Shown in pieces: positions 44,417 through 53,705 of a DNA stretch of 64,000 nt. The position numbers and the translations under genes are program-made. Position 1 is the stretch's first letter; every line of letters starts with the position of its first letter. The DNA comes from Enterobacter asburiae (GTDB taxonomy: Bacteria > Pseudomonadota > Gammaproteobacteria > Enterobacterales > Enterobacteriaceae): positions 28,713 through 92,712 of the forward strand of contig NZ_VRKN01000015.1 of assembly GCF_008080435.1 (NCBI RefSeq). Direction: 5' to 3'. Under the pieces are notes generated by a model that searched no databases, was not told the DNA's origin, and saw nothing but the letters and a program-made list of their open reading frames with translations.

Positions 44417-44952
44417 CGGGCGTTCCACTCGTCACGGGTAATCTCCCACAGCTCAGAATCCAGCATGCCGCTGACGTAGGCTTTTTGTTCCGTTCTGATA
44501 AGCCGCATGCCGCTACTGTCTGAAATACGCCGGGAACGGCTGTTGGCGGCGGCTTTCGGGGCGCGCAACACGGGTTTGTTTAGCGTATTGAACCAGTAAT
44601 CCGTCGCGGCAGTGCTGGCTTCGCGCATGTAGCCCTGGCCCTGAAACTCCGGAGCCAACCAGAATCCTCGGTTGTTATCTTCGACGTCGTACAGACAGAT
44701 AATGCCCATCAGCGCGTCCGGCACCTCACGACGACGGATGCTCCAGAACCAGGCAATCCCTTTTGCCATATCCGGCAACGCCACGTTGTTGACATAGTTT
44801 TCCGCGCCGTTATCCGGGTAGGGCCAGGGCACGGAAGAGACCATATAACGGACAATCTCCCAGCGCGGATAAAGCTTTTGTATCTGGGCCGCATCTTCGG
44901 CAACCAGCGGCTTTAGCAGTAAGCGTTCTGTCGTGAGCGTCGGTATCGTCAT
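44404..44952 (-). CDS. GNAT-family N-acetyltransferase (RimJ/RimL type)
   Basis: 182 residues. TTERLLLKPLVAEDAAQIQKL opening and GFWLAPEFQGQGYMREAS acetyl-CoA motif are those of RimJ/RimL-type enzymes. Substrate unknown. Not at this position in E. coli; first gene of the inserted block between yneE and tam. Confidence 0.85.
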   Translation of the reverse strand: MTIPTLTTERLLLKPLVAEDAAQIQKLYPRWEIVRYMVSSVPWPYPDNGAENYVNNVALPDMAKGIAWFWSIRRREVPDALMGIICLYDVEDNNRGFWLAPEFQGQGYMREASTAATDYWFNTLNKPVLRAPKAAANSRSRRISDSSGMRLIRTEQKAYVSGMLDSELWEITRDEWNARQVS

Positions 44953-45085
44953 CCGCGGATCTCCATATTTAAGCGTTATGCTTTTGTTTGCGTTCTGGTA
45001 TTTTCATCTCTATCACATTCTGGTGAGGCGTGCTGTGGTTATTCACTACTAAAAATGGGCAGCATTTTTTAATGGCGAAATTTTG

Positions 45086-45673
45086 ATGAGCTTTTTGTCT
45101 ATTTTAACCGGACGGGTTTTCCAGGATCTCCTGCAGCATGGCAAAGAGATAGAAGAGGCTATTGCTCGTCGTGATACCCGTCTCTTGAATCATTCCACGC
45201 CCGAGCTGGAACGGTATTTCTCGCGTCCTCTCAGCGAGCTTCCGCGTCAAAATCCTTATCCGGTAGCGGTGCTGTTACCTCTGTTTTTAGTGGCGTTTGC
45301 GTTAAACCTTCTGCCTTTTCTCAGCACGTTGCAGGGGTTGTCACCTTTACATCATGCATTGAGCTTTTTCATACCATCATTGACGATGACAGGCGCGCTC
45401 ATTGTGATAAGCGTACTCCTGGCTCGTGGGAAGACGTCGGGATTGTCGGGCTTTATGGCGTTGTTCATCATTCTGCTGATAGCGACCCTCGTTCAGGCGT
45501 TACATCTCCTGTTTTCTCATGACGGAAGCCTTTGGCCACTGGTCATCGCATCCTTCGCGCTGTTACTTTGTCGGGTAGTGATGAACAGCAGCGGCTTTGT
45601 GCTTTTTACGCTCTATTGTCGTACTCAGCGTCTTGCGAGACTGGCACGGGAAATGCGGCTAAAAAGCCGTTAA
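45086..45673 (+). CDS. Predicted membrane protein of unknown function
   Basis: 195 residues from the ATG at 45086. A ~60-residue amphipathic N-terminal part (GKEIEEAIARRDTRLLN) is followed by four strong hydrophobic segments (AVLLPLFLVAFALNLLPFL; FIPSLTMTGALIVISVLLA; FMALFIILLIATLVQALHLL; LVIASFALLLCRVVM) and a basic tail. I do not recognise the family. It ends 9 bp before a GNAT gene and may be in the same operon. Confidence 0.7.
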   Translation: MSFLSILTGRVFQDLLQHGKEIEEAIARRDTRLLNHSTPELERYFSRPLSELPRQNPYPVAVLLPLFLVAFALNLLPFLSTLQGLSPLHHALSFFIPSLTMTGALIVISVLLARGKTSGLSGFMALFIILLIATLVQALHLLFSHDGSLWPLVIASFALLLCRVVMNSSGFVLFTLYCRTQRLARLAREMRLKSR

Positions 45674-45682
45674 AGGGGGATT

Positions 45683-46153
45683 ATGACGTTACGAAAAGCC
45701 AACCCGCAGGAAGCCGAAATACTCTGGAATATTCGCAATCAGGCGATTCGTCACGGCTGTAAAACCAGTTACGACGCGGACATCATTGCGCGCTGGACGC
45801 CCGATCTCATGCCCGAACGCTTTCGGCAGATGATCATTGAATACCCTTTTTATGTGGTGGAAGATGAAAAGGGTGATATTGCGGCAACCGGCTATCTGGA
45901 TGTTGACACCCACTGTCTGGAGGCGATATTCACCTTGCCTGCGGCATCCGGTAAAGGCATGGCGACCCGGATTATCGAGGCGCTGAAAAATGAAGCCCGT
46001 AGCCGGGGGATAACCCGCATGACGCTCGACTCAACGCCTAACGCCCGGTCGTTTTACCAGAAGCTGGGGTTTGTTACGCTGAGCGAAAAATATCATCACT
46101 CGCACATGGCAGGCGCTGATTTACGCTGTTTTGAAATGGCGATCGATTTGTAA
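45683..46153 (+). CDS. GNAT-family N-acetyltransferase
   Basis: 156 residues. IFTLPAASGKGMATRIIEAL is the acetyl-CoA loop and TPNARSFYQKLGFVTLSEK the C-terminal part. Related by architecture to ElaA-like acetyltransferases. Followed 12 bp later by another GNAT gene. Confidence 0.84.
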   Translation: MTLRKANPQEAEILWNIRNQAIRHGCKTSYDADIIARWTPDLMPERFRQMIIEYPFYVVEDEKGDIAATGYLDVDTHCLEAIFTLPAASGKGMATRIIEALKNEARSRGITRMTLDSTPNARSFYQKLGFVTLSEKYHHSHMAGADLRCFEMAIDL

Positions 46154-46165
46154 TGTGAGGAACAC

Positions 46166-46606
46166 ATGGCTGTCACAGTAAGACCTTTACGCGAAGACGA
46201 CTATTCCCACTGGCGACCATTGTGGGACGGCTATACCCATTTTTATGATTGCTACCTCGAGGAATCCGTCACCGCATCGACATGGGAAAGGGCGCTCTCA
46301 GCGCATTCACCGATGTTCTGCCGCGTGGTAGAGAAAGACGAAAAGGTCATCGGCTTCGCGATGTGCATTCTGCATGAAGGAACCTGGTCAACGGCCCCCA
46401 TCTGCTACCTGGAAGATCTGTTTGTTGATGCCGACGAACGCGGGGCGGGAGCAGGTAAGGCGCTTATTGATGCTCTGATTGAGGAAGGCAAGCGCGAAGG
46501 GTGGTCAAAACTGTATTGGGTCACCCGGGAGAATAACCCGGCGCGTAAACTCTATGACAAATATGGTGAAGCTGACGATTACGTCCGCTATCGTCTCTCC
46601 CTTTAA
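46166..46606 (+). CDS. GNAT-family N-acetyltransferase
   Basis: 146 residues. LEDLFVDADERGAGAGKALID and WVTRENNPARKLYDKYGE are GNAT motifs A and B. GTGAGGAAC precedes the ATG. It differs from the previous gene, so this is not a recent duplication. Confidence 0.86.
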   Translation: MAVTVRPLREDDYSHWRPLWDGYTHFYDCYLEESVTASTWERALSAHSPMFCRVVEKDEKVIGFAMCILHEGTWSTAPICYLEDLFVDADERGAGAGKALIDALIEEGKREGWSKLYWVTRENNPARKLYDKYGEADDYVRYRLSL

Positions 46607-46751
46607 GGCGACAACGCCTGTGTTTGTATCACACTGTATCAGCGTCCCGGATACATACACAGGCTTGCAATAAACCCGCTTTCGCACATATCCGCTATAC
46701 ATTGCAGTGTTGTTATATCCCCGTAAATTGTACTCAACCGGAGATACCAAC

Positions 46752-47747
46752 ATGTTTAGCAAACTCGCGTACTCAACCCTCGCACTGACCGTTTCTCTTG
46801 GCACCGTGATGTCCTGTCAGGCCGAAGCCACCGGCACAAACGTCGCGGCCGCCTTTGATCACCCGCAGCAAATTAACGCCGGCGATCTGAATTTCGGTTA
46901 TGTCGACATCGGCCCGAAAAATGGCCAGCCGGTTATTTTACTGCACGGCTGGCCCTACGATATTCACAGCTATGCCGAGGTCGCACCCGCACTGGCGGCA
47001 AAAGGCTATCGGGTGATTGTGCCTTCTCTGCGCGGCTACGGCACCACGCGCTTCCTGTCAGCCAAAACGCCGCGTAACGGCCAGCCTTCAGCCATGGCGA
47101 AAGATATTGTGAACCTGATGGACGCCCTGAATATTAAGCAGGCGGTATTTGCAGGATATGACTGGGGTGCCCGTACGGCGGATATCGTTGCGGCGCTGTG
47201 GCCAGAGCGCGTTAAATCACTGGTGTCGGTGAGTGGGTATCTCATCAGCAGTCAGCAGATTGTCAAACAACCGTTGCCGCCAAAAGCGGAGCAGCAGTGG
47301 TGGTATCAGTTCTATTTCGCCACCGCGCGCGGTGCTGAAGGTTATGCCAAAAACACGCATGACTTCGCGCGCTTAATCTGGTCGCAGGCATCGCCTGACT
47401 GGAAATTTAGTGATGCTGTTTTTAACGCCAGCGCCAAATCCCTCGATAACCCGGATCACGTCGCAGTAACGCTCAGCAACTATCGCTGGCGTTTAGGGCT
47501 GGAAAAAGGCGAGCGCAAATACGACAGCTATGAGCAAAAACTGGCCGCGCTGCCGAATATCACCGTTCCAACGATCACCATCGAAGGCGGAAACAACGGT
47601 GCGCCGCATCCGGCTCCGCAGGCCTATGCGGGTAAATTTACCGGTAAATATGAACATCGCACTTTCGGGGCAACCGTGGGGCACAACCCGCCTCAGGAAG
47701 ATCCACAGGATTTCGTCAAGGCCGTCGTTGATGCTGACAAACTCTGA
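46752..47747 (+). CDS. Exported alpha/beta hydrolase (epoxide hydrolase-like)
   Basis: 331 residues from the ATG at 46752 (GGAG 9 bp upstream). A signal peptide (KLAYSTLALTVSLGTVMSC, cleaved near QAEA) precedes an epoxide hydrolase-like fold: oxyanion motif LLHGWPYDIHSY, nucleophile Asp in VFAGYDWGARTAD, and final His in FGATVGHNPPQE. The DWG nucleophile is that of epoxide hydrolases and haloalkane dehalogenases. Periplasmic. The two-component genes start 44 bp downstream. Confidence 0.85.
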   Translation: MFSKLAYSTLALTVSLGTVMSCQAEATGTNVAAAFDHPQQINAGDLNFGYVDIGPKNGQPVILLHGWPYDIHSYAEVAPALAAKGYRVIVPSLRGYGTTRFLSAKTPRNGQPSAMAKDIVNLMDALNIKQAVFAGYDWGARTADIVAALWPERVKSLVSVSGYLISSQQIVKQPLPPKAEQQWWYQFYFATARGAEGYAKNTHDFARLIWSQASPDWKFSDAVFNASAKSLDNPDHVAVTLSNYRWRLGLEKGERKYDSYEQKLAALPNITVPTITIEGGNNGAPHPAPQAYAGKFTGKYEHRTFGATVGHNPPQEDPQDFVKAVVDADKL

Positions 47748-47791
47748 AATGTGCTATTTTCAGTACGTTACCTTTCGGTCTGGAGAGTTCG

Positions 47792-48532
47792 GTGGAGCAT
47801 ATTGATCATATCCTTGTCGTCGATGACGACAGGGATATTCGTGAACTGATTGTCGATTATCTCGGTAAGTCTGGTTATCGCGCGACGGGCGCGGCCAACG
47901 GCAAAGAGATGCGCGTCGTGCTGGATAAACAGCATATCGACCTGGTGGTGCTGGATGTCATGATGCCCGGCGATGACGGACTTACGCTATGCCGGCAGCT
48001 GCGCAGCGGCAAACACAAAGATCTGCCCATCCTGATGCTGACGGCCCGCAATGAGGAGACGGACAGGATCCTGGGTCTGGAGATGGGCGCGGATGACTAC
48101 GTGGTGAAGCCGTTTGTCGCCCGCGAGCTGCTGGCGCGTATCAAAGCCATTTTACGGCGTTTTCGCACGATGCCGCCCAATCTGCAGGTAACGGAAGCAG
48201 GGCGGCTGGTGATGTTCGGTGAATGGCAGCTCGATACCGTCGCCCGTCACTTAATCGATCCGGGAGGCGTTATTGTGTCGCTCAGCGGGGCGGAGTATCG
48301 CCTGCTGCGCGTTTTCCTTGACCATCCTCAGTGCGTGCTGACCCGCGATCAGCTGCTCAACCTGACGCAAGGGCGCGACGCCGAACTGTTTGAACGTTCT
48401 ATCGACCTGCTGGTTAGCCGGGTTCGCCAGCGTCTGAATGAAGATGCCCGCACGCCCGCCTATATCAAAACCGTGCGCAGCGAAGGCTACGTCTTTACGA
48501 TGCCGGTGACCATCAAAGAGGTTAACGAATGA
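47792..48532 (+). CDS. OmpR-family response regulator
   Basis: 246 residues, GTG start preceded by TGGAGAG. Receiver domain with acidic pair VVDDD, phospho-acceptor Asp in LVVLDVMMPGDDG, and K in DYVVKPF; C-terminal winged helix with VSRVRQRLNEDARTPAYIKT. It overlaps the kinase gene by 4 bp (ATGA). Resembles the OmpR branch. The target genes probably include the neighbouring hydrolase or DipZ gene. Confidence 0.92.
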   Translation: MEHIDHILVVDDDRDIRELIVDYLGKSGYRATGAANGKEMRVVLDKQHIDLVVLDVMMPGDDGLTLCRQLRSGKHKDLPILMLTARNEETDRILGLEMGADDYVVKPFVARELLARIKAILRRFRTMPPNLQVTEAGRLVMFGEWQLDTVARHLIDPGGVIVSLSGAEYRLLRVFLDHPQCVLTRDQLLNLTQGRDAELFERSIDLLVSRVRQRLNEDARTPAYIKTVRSEGYVFTMPVTIKEVNE

Positions 48533-49827
48533 GGCTCTGGCCACGCTCGCTGCTGGCCCGTTTGCTGATCGTCGTGCTGCCAGGCCTGCTGCTGGCTAAC
48601 GCCCTGAGCCTGACGCTGGTCATGATTGAGCGAATGCACAGCGCCCGCACGGTGATGCTCGGTAATCTGGAAAACGACGTCGCAACCAGCGTCGCCATTT
48701 TAGACCGGTTACCGGCCAGCGAGCGCGCGGCCTGGCTGCCGAGGCTTGAACGCGGTAACTATCGCTATATTCTGGGCACAGGGGAGCCCGGCGCAGCGCC
48801 GACGGATAAGCGTTCGCAGGATGCCATCCATACCTTAAAAGCGACGCTCGCCGCAGAGTATCCGCTCAGCTTCACCGCCGTTCCCGGCGCCGTTTCACAC
48901 ATCCAGGCGCATCTGACGTTACGCGATGGCTCGCCACTGACCATTGACCTGATCCCGCGCATGCCGCCGGTCGCCAGCTGGCTGCCCGTTGTGCTCATCC
49001 TGCAGCTGCTGCTTCTGGCGGCCTGCTCCTGGGTAGCCGTACGACAGGTAGTTCGGCCTTTTTCACAATTTACCCGCGCGGTGGATTCACTGGATCCGGC
49101 GGCCAGCACGCCAATGACGGAGCAAGGACCGCTGGAGGTGCAGCGGGCAGCCCATGCCTTCAACGCAATGCAGGCGCGCATTCAGTCTTATCTCAGGGAG
49201 CGCGCGCAGATCCTGGCCTCTGTTTCTCACGATCTCCAGACGCCCATTACCCGCATGAAGCTTCGCGTTGAAATGGCGGATCAACCAGAATTGCGAGACA
49301 AGCTTTTAAACGACCTTGATAACATGTCGCGTCTGGTACGGGAAGGTATTGCATATGCCCGGTCATCAGAATCACTGGAAGAGACTACCCTGAAGCTGGA
49401 GCTTAACGCATGGGTCAACAGCATCGCCTGCGATTATCAGGACATCGGTAAAAATGTGCAGTTTCAGGCAGGTGAAGTCCGTTTACCGATCGTCACGCGT
49501 CCGCAGGCGCTTCGCCGGGTGATGACAAACCTGCTGGATAACGCCCTGAAGTTCGGTGAGTATGCCGTCATTGCTATTGATGATTCGTCTGGCGCAGAGG
49601 TGGTTATTCACATCACGGACGGTGGGCCGGGAATACCCAATGACGAGCTTGAGGCGGTATTACAGCCGTTTTATCGGGTTGAAACATCCCGCAACCGCGA
49701 TACCGGCGGAACAGGACTCGGGCTGGCGATTGCCGCGCAGCTCACCGCTCAGTTGGAAGGAAAGCTCAATCTGTCGAACCGCGTCGGCGGCGGGCTGGAT
49801 GTCTCCATTACGCTACCGCGCCGTTAG
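48529..49827 (+). CDS. Sensor histidine kinase
   Basis: 432 residues. Two membrane helices (about 10-30 and 150-172) around a ~115-residue periplasmic sensor, HAMP, phospho-acceptor in SVSHDLQTPITRMKLR (near residue 230), N box NLLDNALKFG, and G boxes GPGIPN and GTGLGLAIA. EnvZ-like architecture, partner of the preceding regulator. Signal unknown. Confidence 0.92.
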   Translation: MRLWPRSLLARLLIVVLPGLLLANALSLTLVMIERMHSARTVMLGNLENDVATSVAILDRLPASERAAWLPRLERGNYRYILGTGEPGAAPTDKRSQDAIHTLKATLAAEYPLSFTAVPGAVSHIQAHLTLRDGSPLTIDLIPRMPPVASWLPVVLILQLLLLAACSWVAVRQVVRPFSQFTRAVDSLDPAASTPMTEQGPLEVQRAAHAFNAMQARIQSYLRERAQILASVSHDLQTPITRMKLRVEMADQPELRDKLLNDLDNMSRLVREGIAYARSSESLEETTLKLELNAWVNSIACDYQDIGKNVQFQAGEVRLPIVTRPQALRRVMTNLLDNALKFGEYAVIAIDDSSGAEVVIHITDGGPGIPNDELEAVLQPFYRVETSRNRDTGGTGLGLAIAAQLTAQLEGKLNLSNRVGGGLDVSITLPRR

Positions 49828-49966
49828 CTAATTGTACGGCTTTGTATCTCCCGGCCTGGGTGATACACATCCAGACAAAACCCACGCTTGTACACATATC
49901 CTGAACACATCCGCACGATGAAATAGCCTCACTGCAGCGTCGCAGGACTTGTATTGTGAGGTTTCT

Positions 49967-51157
49967 ATGTTTCTGGTAATCGCTTTTCTGGGCGGGATGA
50001 TAAGCCTGCTCAGTCCATGTACGCTCCCGGTTATCCCGCTTCTGTTCGCCGGTTTTCAGGGGCAACGACGCCATATTCTGGCCCTGCTTGCGGGGATGAT
50101 CGTGATGTTCACCCTGGTGGCGATGGTCGTCACCGTCGCCAGCGAGTGGATAGCAGAGGCAACCATCGTCGGGCGCTGGATCGCCCTCGTCATTCTGGCC
50201 GCGGCCGCGCTGGCCTTAATTTTTCCATCATTCGCCCAGCGTGTTGCGGGACCGGCCGTCAGCGCGGGAAATGTCCTCAACACCCGAAGCGGGAAAACGC
50301 GCGGTATGGCATCGGCTTTTCTGGCCGGGCTTGCGGTCGGGCTGCTCTGGTCCCCTTGCGCCGGGCCCATACTGGGCGCCATTTTCAGCATTAATATCGC
50401 GGGCCACTCGGCTATTGCGACGGGCGTGCTGCTGGCGGCCTATGGCAGCGGATGCGCGCTGATGTTGAGTCTGCTCGTTTTAGGAGGCCGCACGCTGATG
50501 GTGCCGTTAAGAGCAAAATCGGCGCTGATGGAAAAGCTGCGGCAGGGGGCTGGCGTGGTGATGCTGGCGACGGTCGTATTTAACGCGACAGGGATGACTT
50601 CGCTTCTGAAAGGGGCAAACGGCGTTGCGGACCGTCTCGAAACCACGTTACTGAAGCTGGCGAAACCCACAACCGCGCAGGTGAAGCTCCAGCCGGTCGT
50701 GATCGCAGAGCCCAGCAGCCAGTTGCCTTCGTTAAGCGGTGGAACAGGGTGGATTAACGGTGACCCTGTCACGTCTGAATCATTGCGAGGGAAGGTTGTG
50801 CTGATCGATTTCTGGACGTGGGATTGCATTAACTGCCAGCATACGCTCCCGCATGTGCGAGACTGGGCCACAAAGTATCAGCCGCAGGGGCTGGTCGTGA
50901 TTGGGGTTCACACGCCGGAATATCCCTGGGAAAAGCCGCTTTCATCGGTAAAAAATGCGGTCACTAAATGGCAGTTGCCGTATCGGGTGGTGACGGATAA
51001 TAACTACCAAATCTGGAATGCATTCGGCAATCAGTACTGGCCAGCGCATTACTATTTTGATGCCAAAGGGCAGCTACGCTATACCGCCTTTGGTGAAGGA
51101 GATTATGCGCAGCAGGAAAAGGTCATCCAGCAATTGCTGAGAGAAGCCCGGTCATAA
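49967..51157 (+). CDS. DipZ-type protein: CcdA/DsbD transmembrane domain fused to thioredoxin
   Basis: 396 residues. A six-helix CcdA-like domain with its two cysteines in LLSPCTLPVIPLLF and LWSPCAGPILGAIF is followed by a periplasmic TlpA/thioredoxin domain with the active site CINC in FWTWDCINCQHTLP. The layout matches DipZ proteins, which pass electrons across the membrane to extracytoplasmic disulfides. The ATG at 49967 has TGAGG upstream; an in-frame TTG 18 bp earlier is less likely. It follows the kinase by 139 bp. Confidence 0.88.
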   Translation: MFLVIAFLGGMISLLSPCTLPVIPLLFAGFQGQRRHILALLAGMIVMFTLVAMVVTVASEWIAEATIVGRWIALVILAAAALALIFPSFAQRVAGPAVSAGNVLNTRSGKTRGMASAFLAGLAVGLLWSPCAGPILGAIFSINIAGHSAIATGVLLAAYGSGCALMLSLLVLGGRTLMVPLRAKSALMEKLRQGAGVVMLATVVFNATGMTSLLKGANGVADRLETTLLKLAKPTTAQVKLQPVVIAEPSSQLPSLSGGTGWINGDPVTSESLRGKVVLIDFWTWDCINCQHTLPHVRDWATKYQPQGLVVIGVHTPEYPWEKPLSSVKNAVTKWQLPYRVVTDNNYQIWNAFGNQYWPAHYYFDAKGQLRYTAFGEGDYAQQEKVIQQLLREARS

Positions 51158-51162
51158 CCCGT

Positions 51163-51921
51163 TCAGGGTTGACGTTTCGCCACAATAAACAACCGTGGGA
51201 AAGCCAGCAGTATCTGCCCGTTTTCCTGGAGTGGATACTGCTCTTCCAGCAGTTCATGGTAGCGTTTCAGGAAACGTTTCTGCTCGCTCTCATTCAGTTC
51301 CTGGAGCCACGGGCGCAAACCGGTGGCGCTTACCCAGTCAATAATCGCCTGGTGGGAGCTCATTTTATGGAAATAGGTTGTCCGCCAGATATCCACGTCA
51401 CAACCGGCCTCCGACAAGATGTCGTAATAGGCATGCACTCCAGGCAGAGGCTCGCGGCCGCGGTCAGGGTAGTCTTGCTCCAGCGCCACTTCACGCATCG
51501 CCACGTGAGTGGGTTCAAGCCAGTTGTCAGGCATCTGGATCGCTAATACGCCATTCAGCGTGAGCAAAGAAACCAGGTGCGGCAGGAGATCGTAATGGTC
51601 CGGGATCCACTGTAGCGATGCGTTAGCGTAAATCAGGCTCAGCGGCTGACCAGGCTTGTACTGGCGGATATCGGCCTCAACAAAATGGCAGTCGGGTAAC
51701 GCGGTGCGTGCTTCCTCGAGCATTGCAGGGGAGTTATCGACCCCGGTGATGCGTGCCGAAGGCCAGCGATGCTTCAACAAGGCGGTGCTGTTTCCTGGCC
51801 CACAGCCTAAATCAGCGATGGTAGAGACCGCATCAAGAGGAATTCTGGCGAGCAGTTCAGCGGCAGGACGCGTTCTTTCCGCGCCGTATTGCAGGTAAAG
51901 AGAAGGGTTCCAGTCGGCCAT
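51163..51921 (-). CDS. tam: Trans-aconitate 2-methyltransferase Tam
   Basis: 252 residues, the E. coli length. SAM-binding motif [14 protein letters not shown], then [17 protein letters not shown], nearly identical to E. coli Tam. It methylates trans-aconitate. A neighbouring ATG at 51924 is an equally possible start. In E. coli tam lies between yneE and lsrG; here the yneE side carries an insertion and the lsr side carries luxIR. Confidence 0.94.
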   Translation of the reverse strand: MADWNPSLYLQYGAERTRPAAELLARIPLDAVSTIADLGCGPGNSTALLKHRWPSARITGVDNSPAMLEEARTALPDCHFVEADIRQYKPGQPLSLIYANASLQWIPDHYDLLPHLVSLLTLNGVLAIQMPDNWLEPTHVAMREVALEQDYPDRGREPLPGVHAYYDILSEAGCDVDIWRTTYFHKMSSHQAIIDWVSATGLRPWLQELNESEQKRFLKRYHELLEEQYPLQENGQILLAFPRLFIVAKRQP

Positions 51922-51942
51922 CATCAACTCTCCGTTTTGCAT

Positions 51943-52358
51943 GATTCTGCAAGAATAGCACAGGCAGATGCCTGCAAAGCGGTACCGGCGAGGGTTTTGG
52001 GCAGCTGAAGTCAGCAGAGTCTGTAAAATGAAGGGGAGGTAGAAAAAAATTAATCGGAAATAATACCCCTTAAAAGATTAAGGGGCAATGTTTTTATTGT
52101 AATTACTTTATGATTATTGTTTTTTATTATTTTATCGGCAAAGTGCTTCTTATGCTCTATACCCGAAACTTTAAATATTAGATAATCATCGATGGGTATA
52201 TCCCTGGTGTTTCATAGGTCTTTGACCTCCTGACCGCTTAGTTTTGCGAGAACTTCGTGGTCAGGTACTTTTTAAGTATAGGGAATATGCGGCACAATGA
52301 AAGCTGTCCTAAAAGACAGGTGATAATAGTTTCAGGTGTTATTATCAGGAACAAGAGC
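51943..52358. other. AT-rich intergenic region before luxI, with an 8-bp hairpin
   Basis: No gene is visible in these ~416 bp. The DNA becomes AT-rich from about 52020. CCCCTTAA (52066-52073) pairs with TTAAGGGG (52078-52085) around a 4-nt loop, followed by CAATGTTTTT; this could be a terminator or an operator. Promoter elements of tam and luxI must lie here. I saw no clear lux box. Confidence 0.5.
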
Positions 52359-52997
52359 ATGATTTCTGCCATTGAATTTTTTTTGCACGACTACGATGAT
52401 TTACCACCAGCATTAGCGCACGAACTCTATCGACTCAGAAGAAAAACCTTTCGGGACCGGCTCAACTGGAAAGTGGAATGCGTCGAAGGGATGGAAAAGG
52501 ATCAATTTGATTCCCATAACACGACATACTTAATGGGTATGTATGATGGACAGCTGTTATGCGGCGCGCGATTTATTAACTCAACGCAGCCGACAATGAT
52601 AAGCGAAATCTTTCACAATTATTTCGATAGTCCCATTGTTTTTCCAGCAGATGTTCCCTGCTGTGAAGTGAGTCGTTTATTTTTAGATAAAGAAATACGA
52701 GACTCTGCAAGTCTGCAGGGTGTGCCCGCCAGTAAGGCATTGTTTCTTGCAATGAATATTTATTGCATAAAGAAAAAATATCACGGAATGTACGCAGTAG
52801 CCAGTCGCGGTATGTATGCCATATTTCGCCATGCGAACTGGAAAGTTGAAGTTATTCAGCGCGGTGTTTCTGAAAAAGGAGAGGTTATTTACTATATTTA
52901 TATGCCTGCCAGCACCAGCATTATTGAAGATATTATTAGCAAAGACAAATCAAGCCACTGGCTTCGCGAAATGCTCGAGCATTTACGCCATCTATAA
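52359..52997 (+). CDS. LuxI-family acyl-homoserine lactone synthase
   Basis: 212 residues from the ATG at 52359. The autoinducer-synthase residues can be seen: Arg, Phe and Trp in LRRKTFRDRLNWKVE, Asp in DQFDSHNT, Arg in CGARFINS, and Glu-Arg in CCEVSRLFLD. It makes an N-acyl-homoserine lactone from SAM and acyl-ACP; chain length cannot be told from the sequence. Base composition is more AT-rich than the surrounding genes. It is convergent with luxR, 15 bp between stops. Confidence 0.93.
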   Translation: MISAIEFFLHDYDDLPPALAHELYRLRRKTFRDRLNWKVECVEGMEKDQFDSHNTTYLMGMYDGQLLCGARFINSTQPTMISEIFHNYFDSPIVFPADVPCCEVSRLFLDKEIRDSASLQGVPASKALFLAMNIYCIKKKYHGMYAVASRGMYAIFRHANWKVEVIQRGVSEKGEVIYYIYMPASTSIIEDIISKDKSSHWLREMLEHLRHL

Positions 52998-53012
52998 CCA
53001 GTGTCTGAGGGG

Positions 53013-53705
53013 TCAGTCGTCCAGTAACCGGAGTTCTGTTCCAAGCTTTATTGCGTGTCTGGCATTATTCACTCCGAGTTTTTTCATTACATTGCCCATA
53101 TGGAATTTAACGGTGCGTTCAGCAATAGACAAAATAACAGAAATTTCTACGTAGGTTTTTCCGGCACTGACCCATTTGAGGATTTGTCGCTCACGTGGCG
53201 ACAAGAACACATTCTTTTTCTGCTGATGCTGACTATACAGATTGAGTGTCTTCTGATGTAACTGAGTAAGGAAGCGTAAAAATTGCGGCCGATATTTCTC
53301 TATGTCAATGCCAGAATGCTTAGGGCTGATGACGGATAAGACAACAAGATTATTCAGATAGTCATGCAGAGGAAAAGTCTGCCCCTGGTATATGTCATAC
53401 TGAACACTTTCGTCGAAAATACGTGTCAGGTTATAACCATCCGACAGGACGACATCACTTTCCCAGAAGAAGTCCTCAACACAGCGCAAAGCCCTAATAA
53501 TGACAGGGTCAATGAACTGATATTTTCTTTCAAGGTAGATATTAAACCACTCAGGACTGTTATTGAGTATCCTCATCTGTGAAGGATCTTTCTTGTTCAT
53601 AATAGCGTAGGCGAAGACGATCCCTTTGAAGTCCTCAAAAAACGCGTCCAGATCACTCTGAATTAGCGTATTGATCGTTATGTCGTTGTAATATGTATCC
53701 TTCAC
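53013..53705 (-). CDS. LuxR-family quorum-sensing regulator
   Basis: 230 residues from GTG 53705, the usual LuxR length. The autoinducer-binding residues are present: Trp and Tyr in PEWFNIYLERKYQFIDPVII, Asp-Pro in the same stretch, and Trp in DFFWESD. The C-terminal HTH reads LSPRERQILKWVSAGKTYVE. The frame continues 44 codons upstream to 53837, but those residues do not fit the family and that ATG has no ribosome site; AGGAGG lies 11 bp before the GTG. Convergent with the luxI gene. Confidence 0.88.
   Translation of the reverse strand: MKDTYYNDITINTLIQSDLDAFFEDFKGIVFAYAIMNKKDPSQMRILNNSPEWFNIYLERKYQFIDPVIIRALRCVEDFFWESDVVLSDGYNLTRIFDESVQYDIYQGQTFPLHDYLNNLVVLSVISPKHSGIDIEKYRPQFLRFLTQLHQKTLNLYSQHQQKKNVFLSPRERQILKWVSAGKTYVEISVILSIAERTVKFHMGNVMKKLGVNNARHAIKLGTELRLLDD

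Noticed and set aside
50760..50772. Third matS site (GTGACCCTGTCAC) in the DipZ gene
   Set aside because: One mismatch: position 6 must be A or G and is C. Similarly GTGACAACGTCGC at 3139-3151 in ydcO has one mismatch. Both may be weak sites but are not listed.
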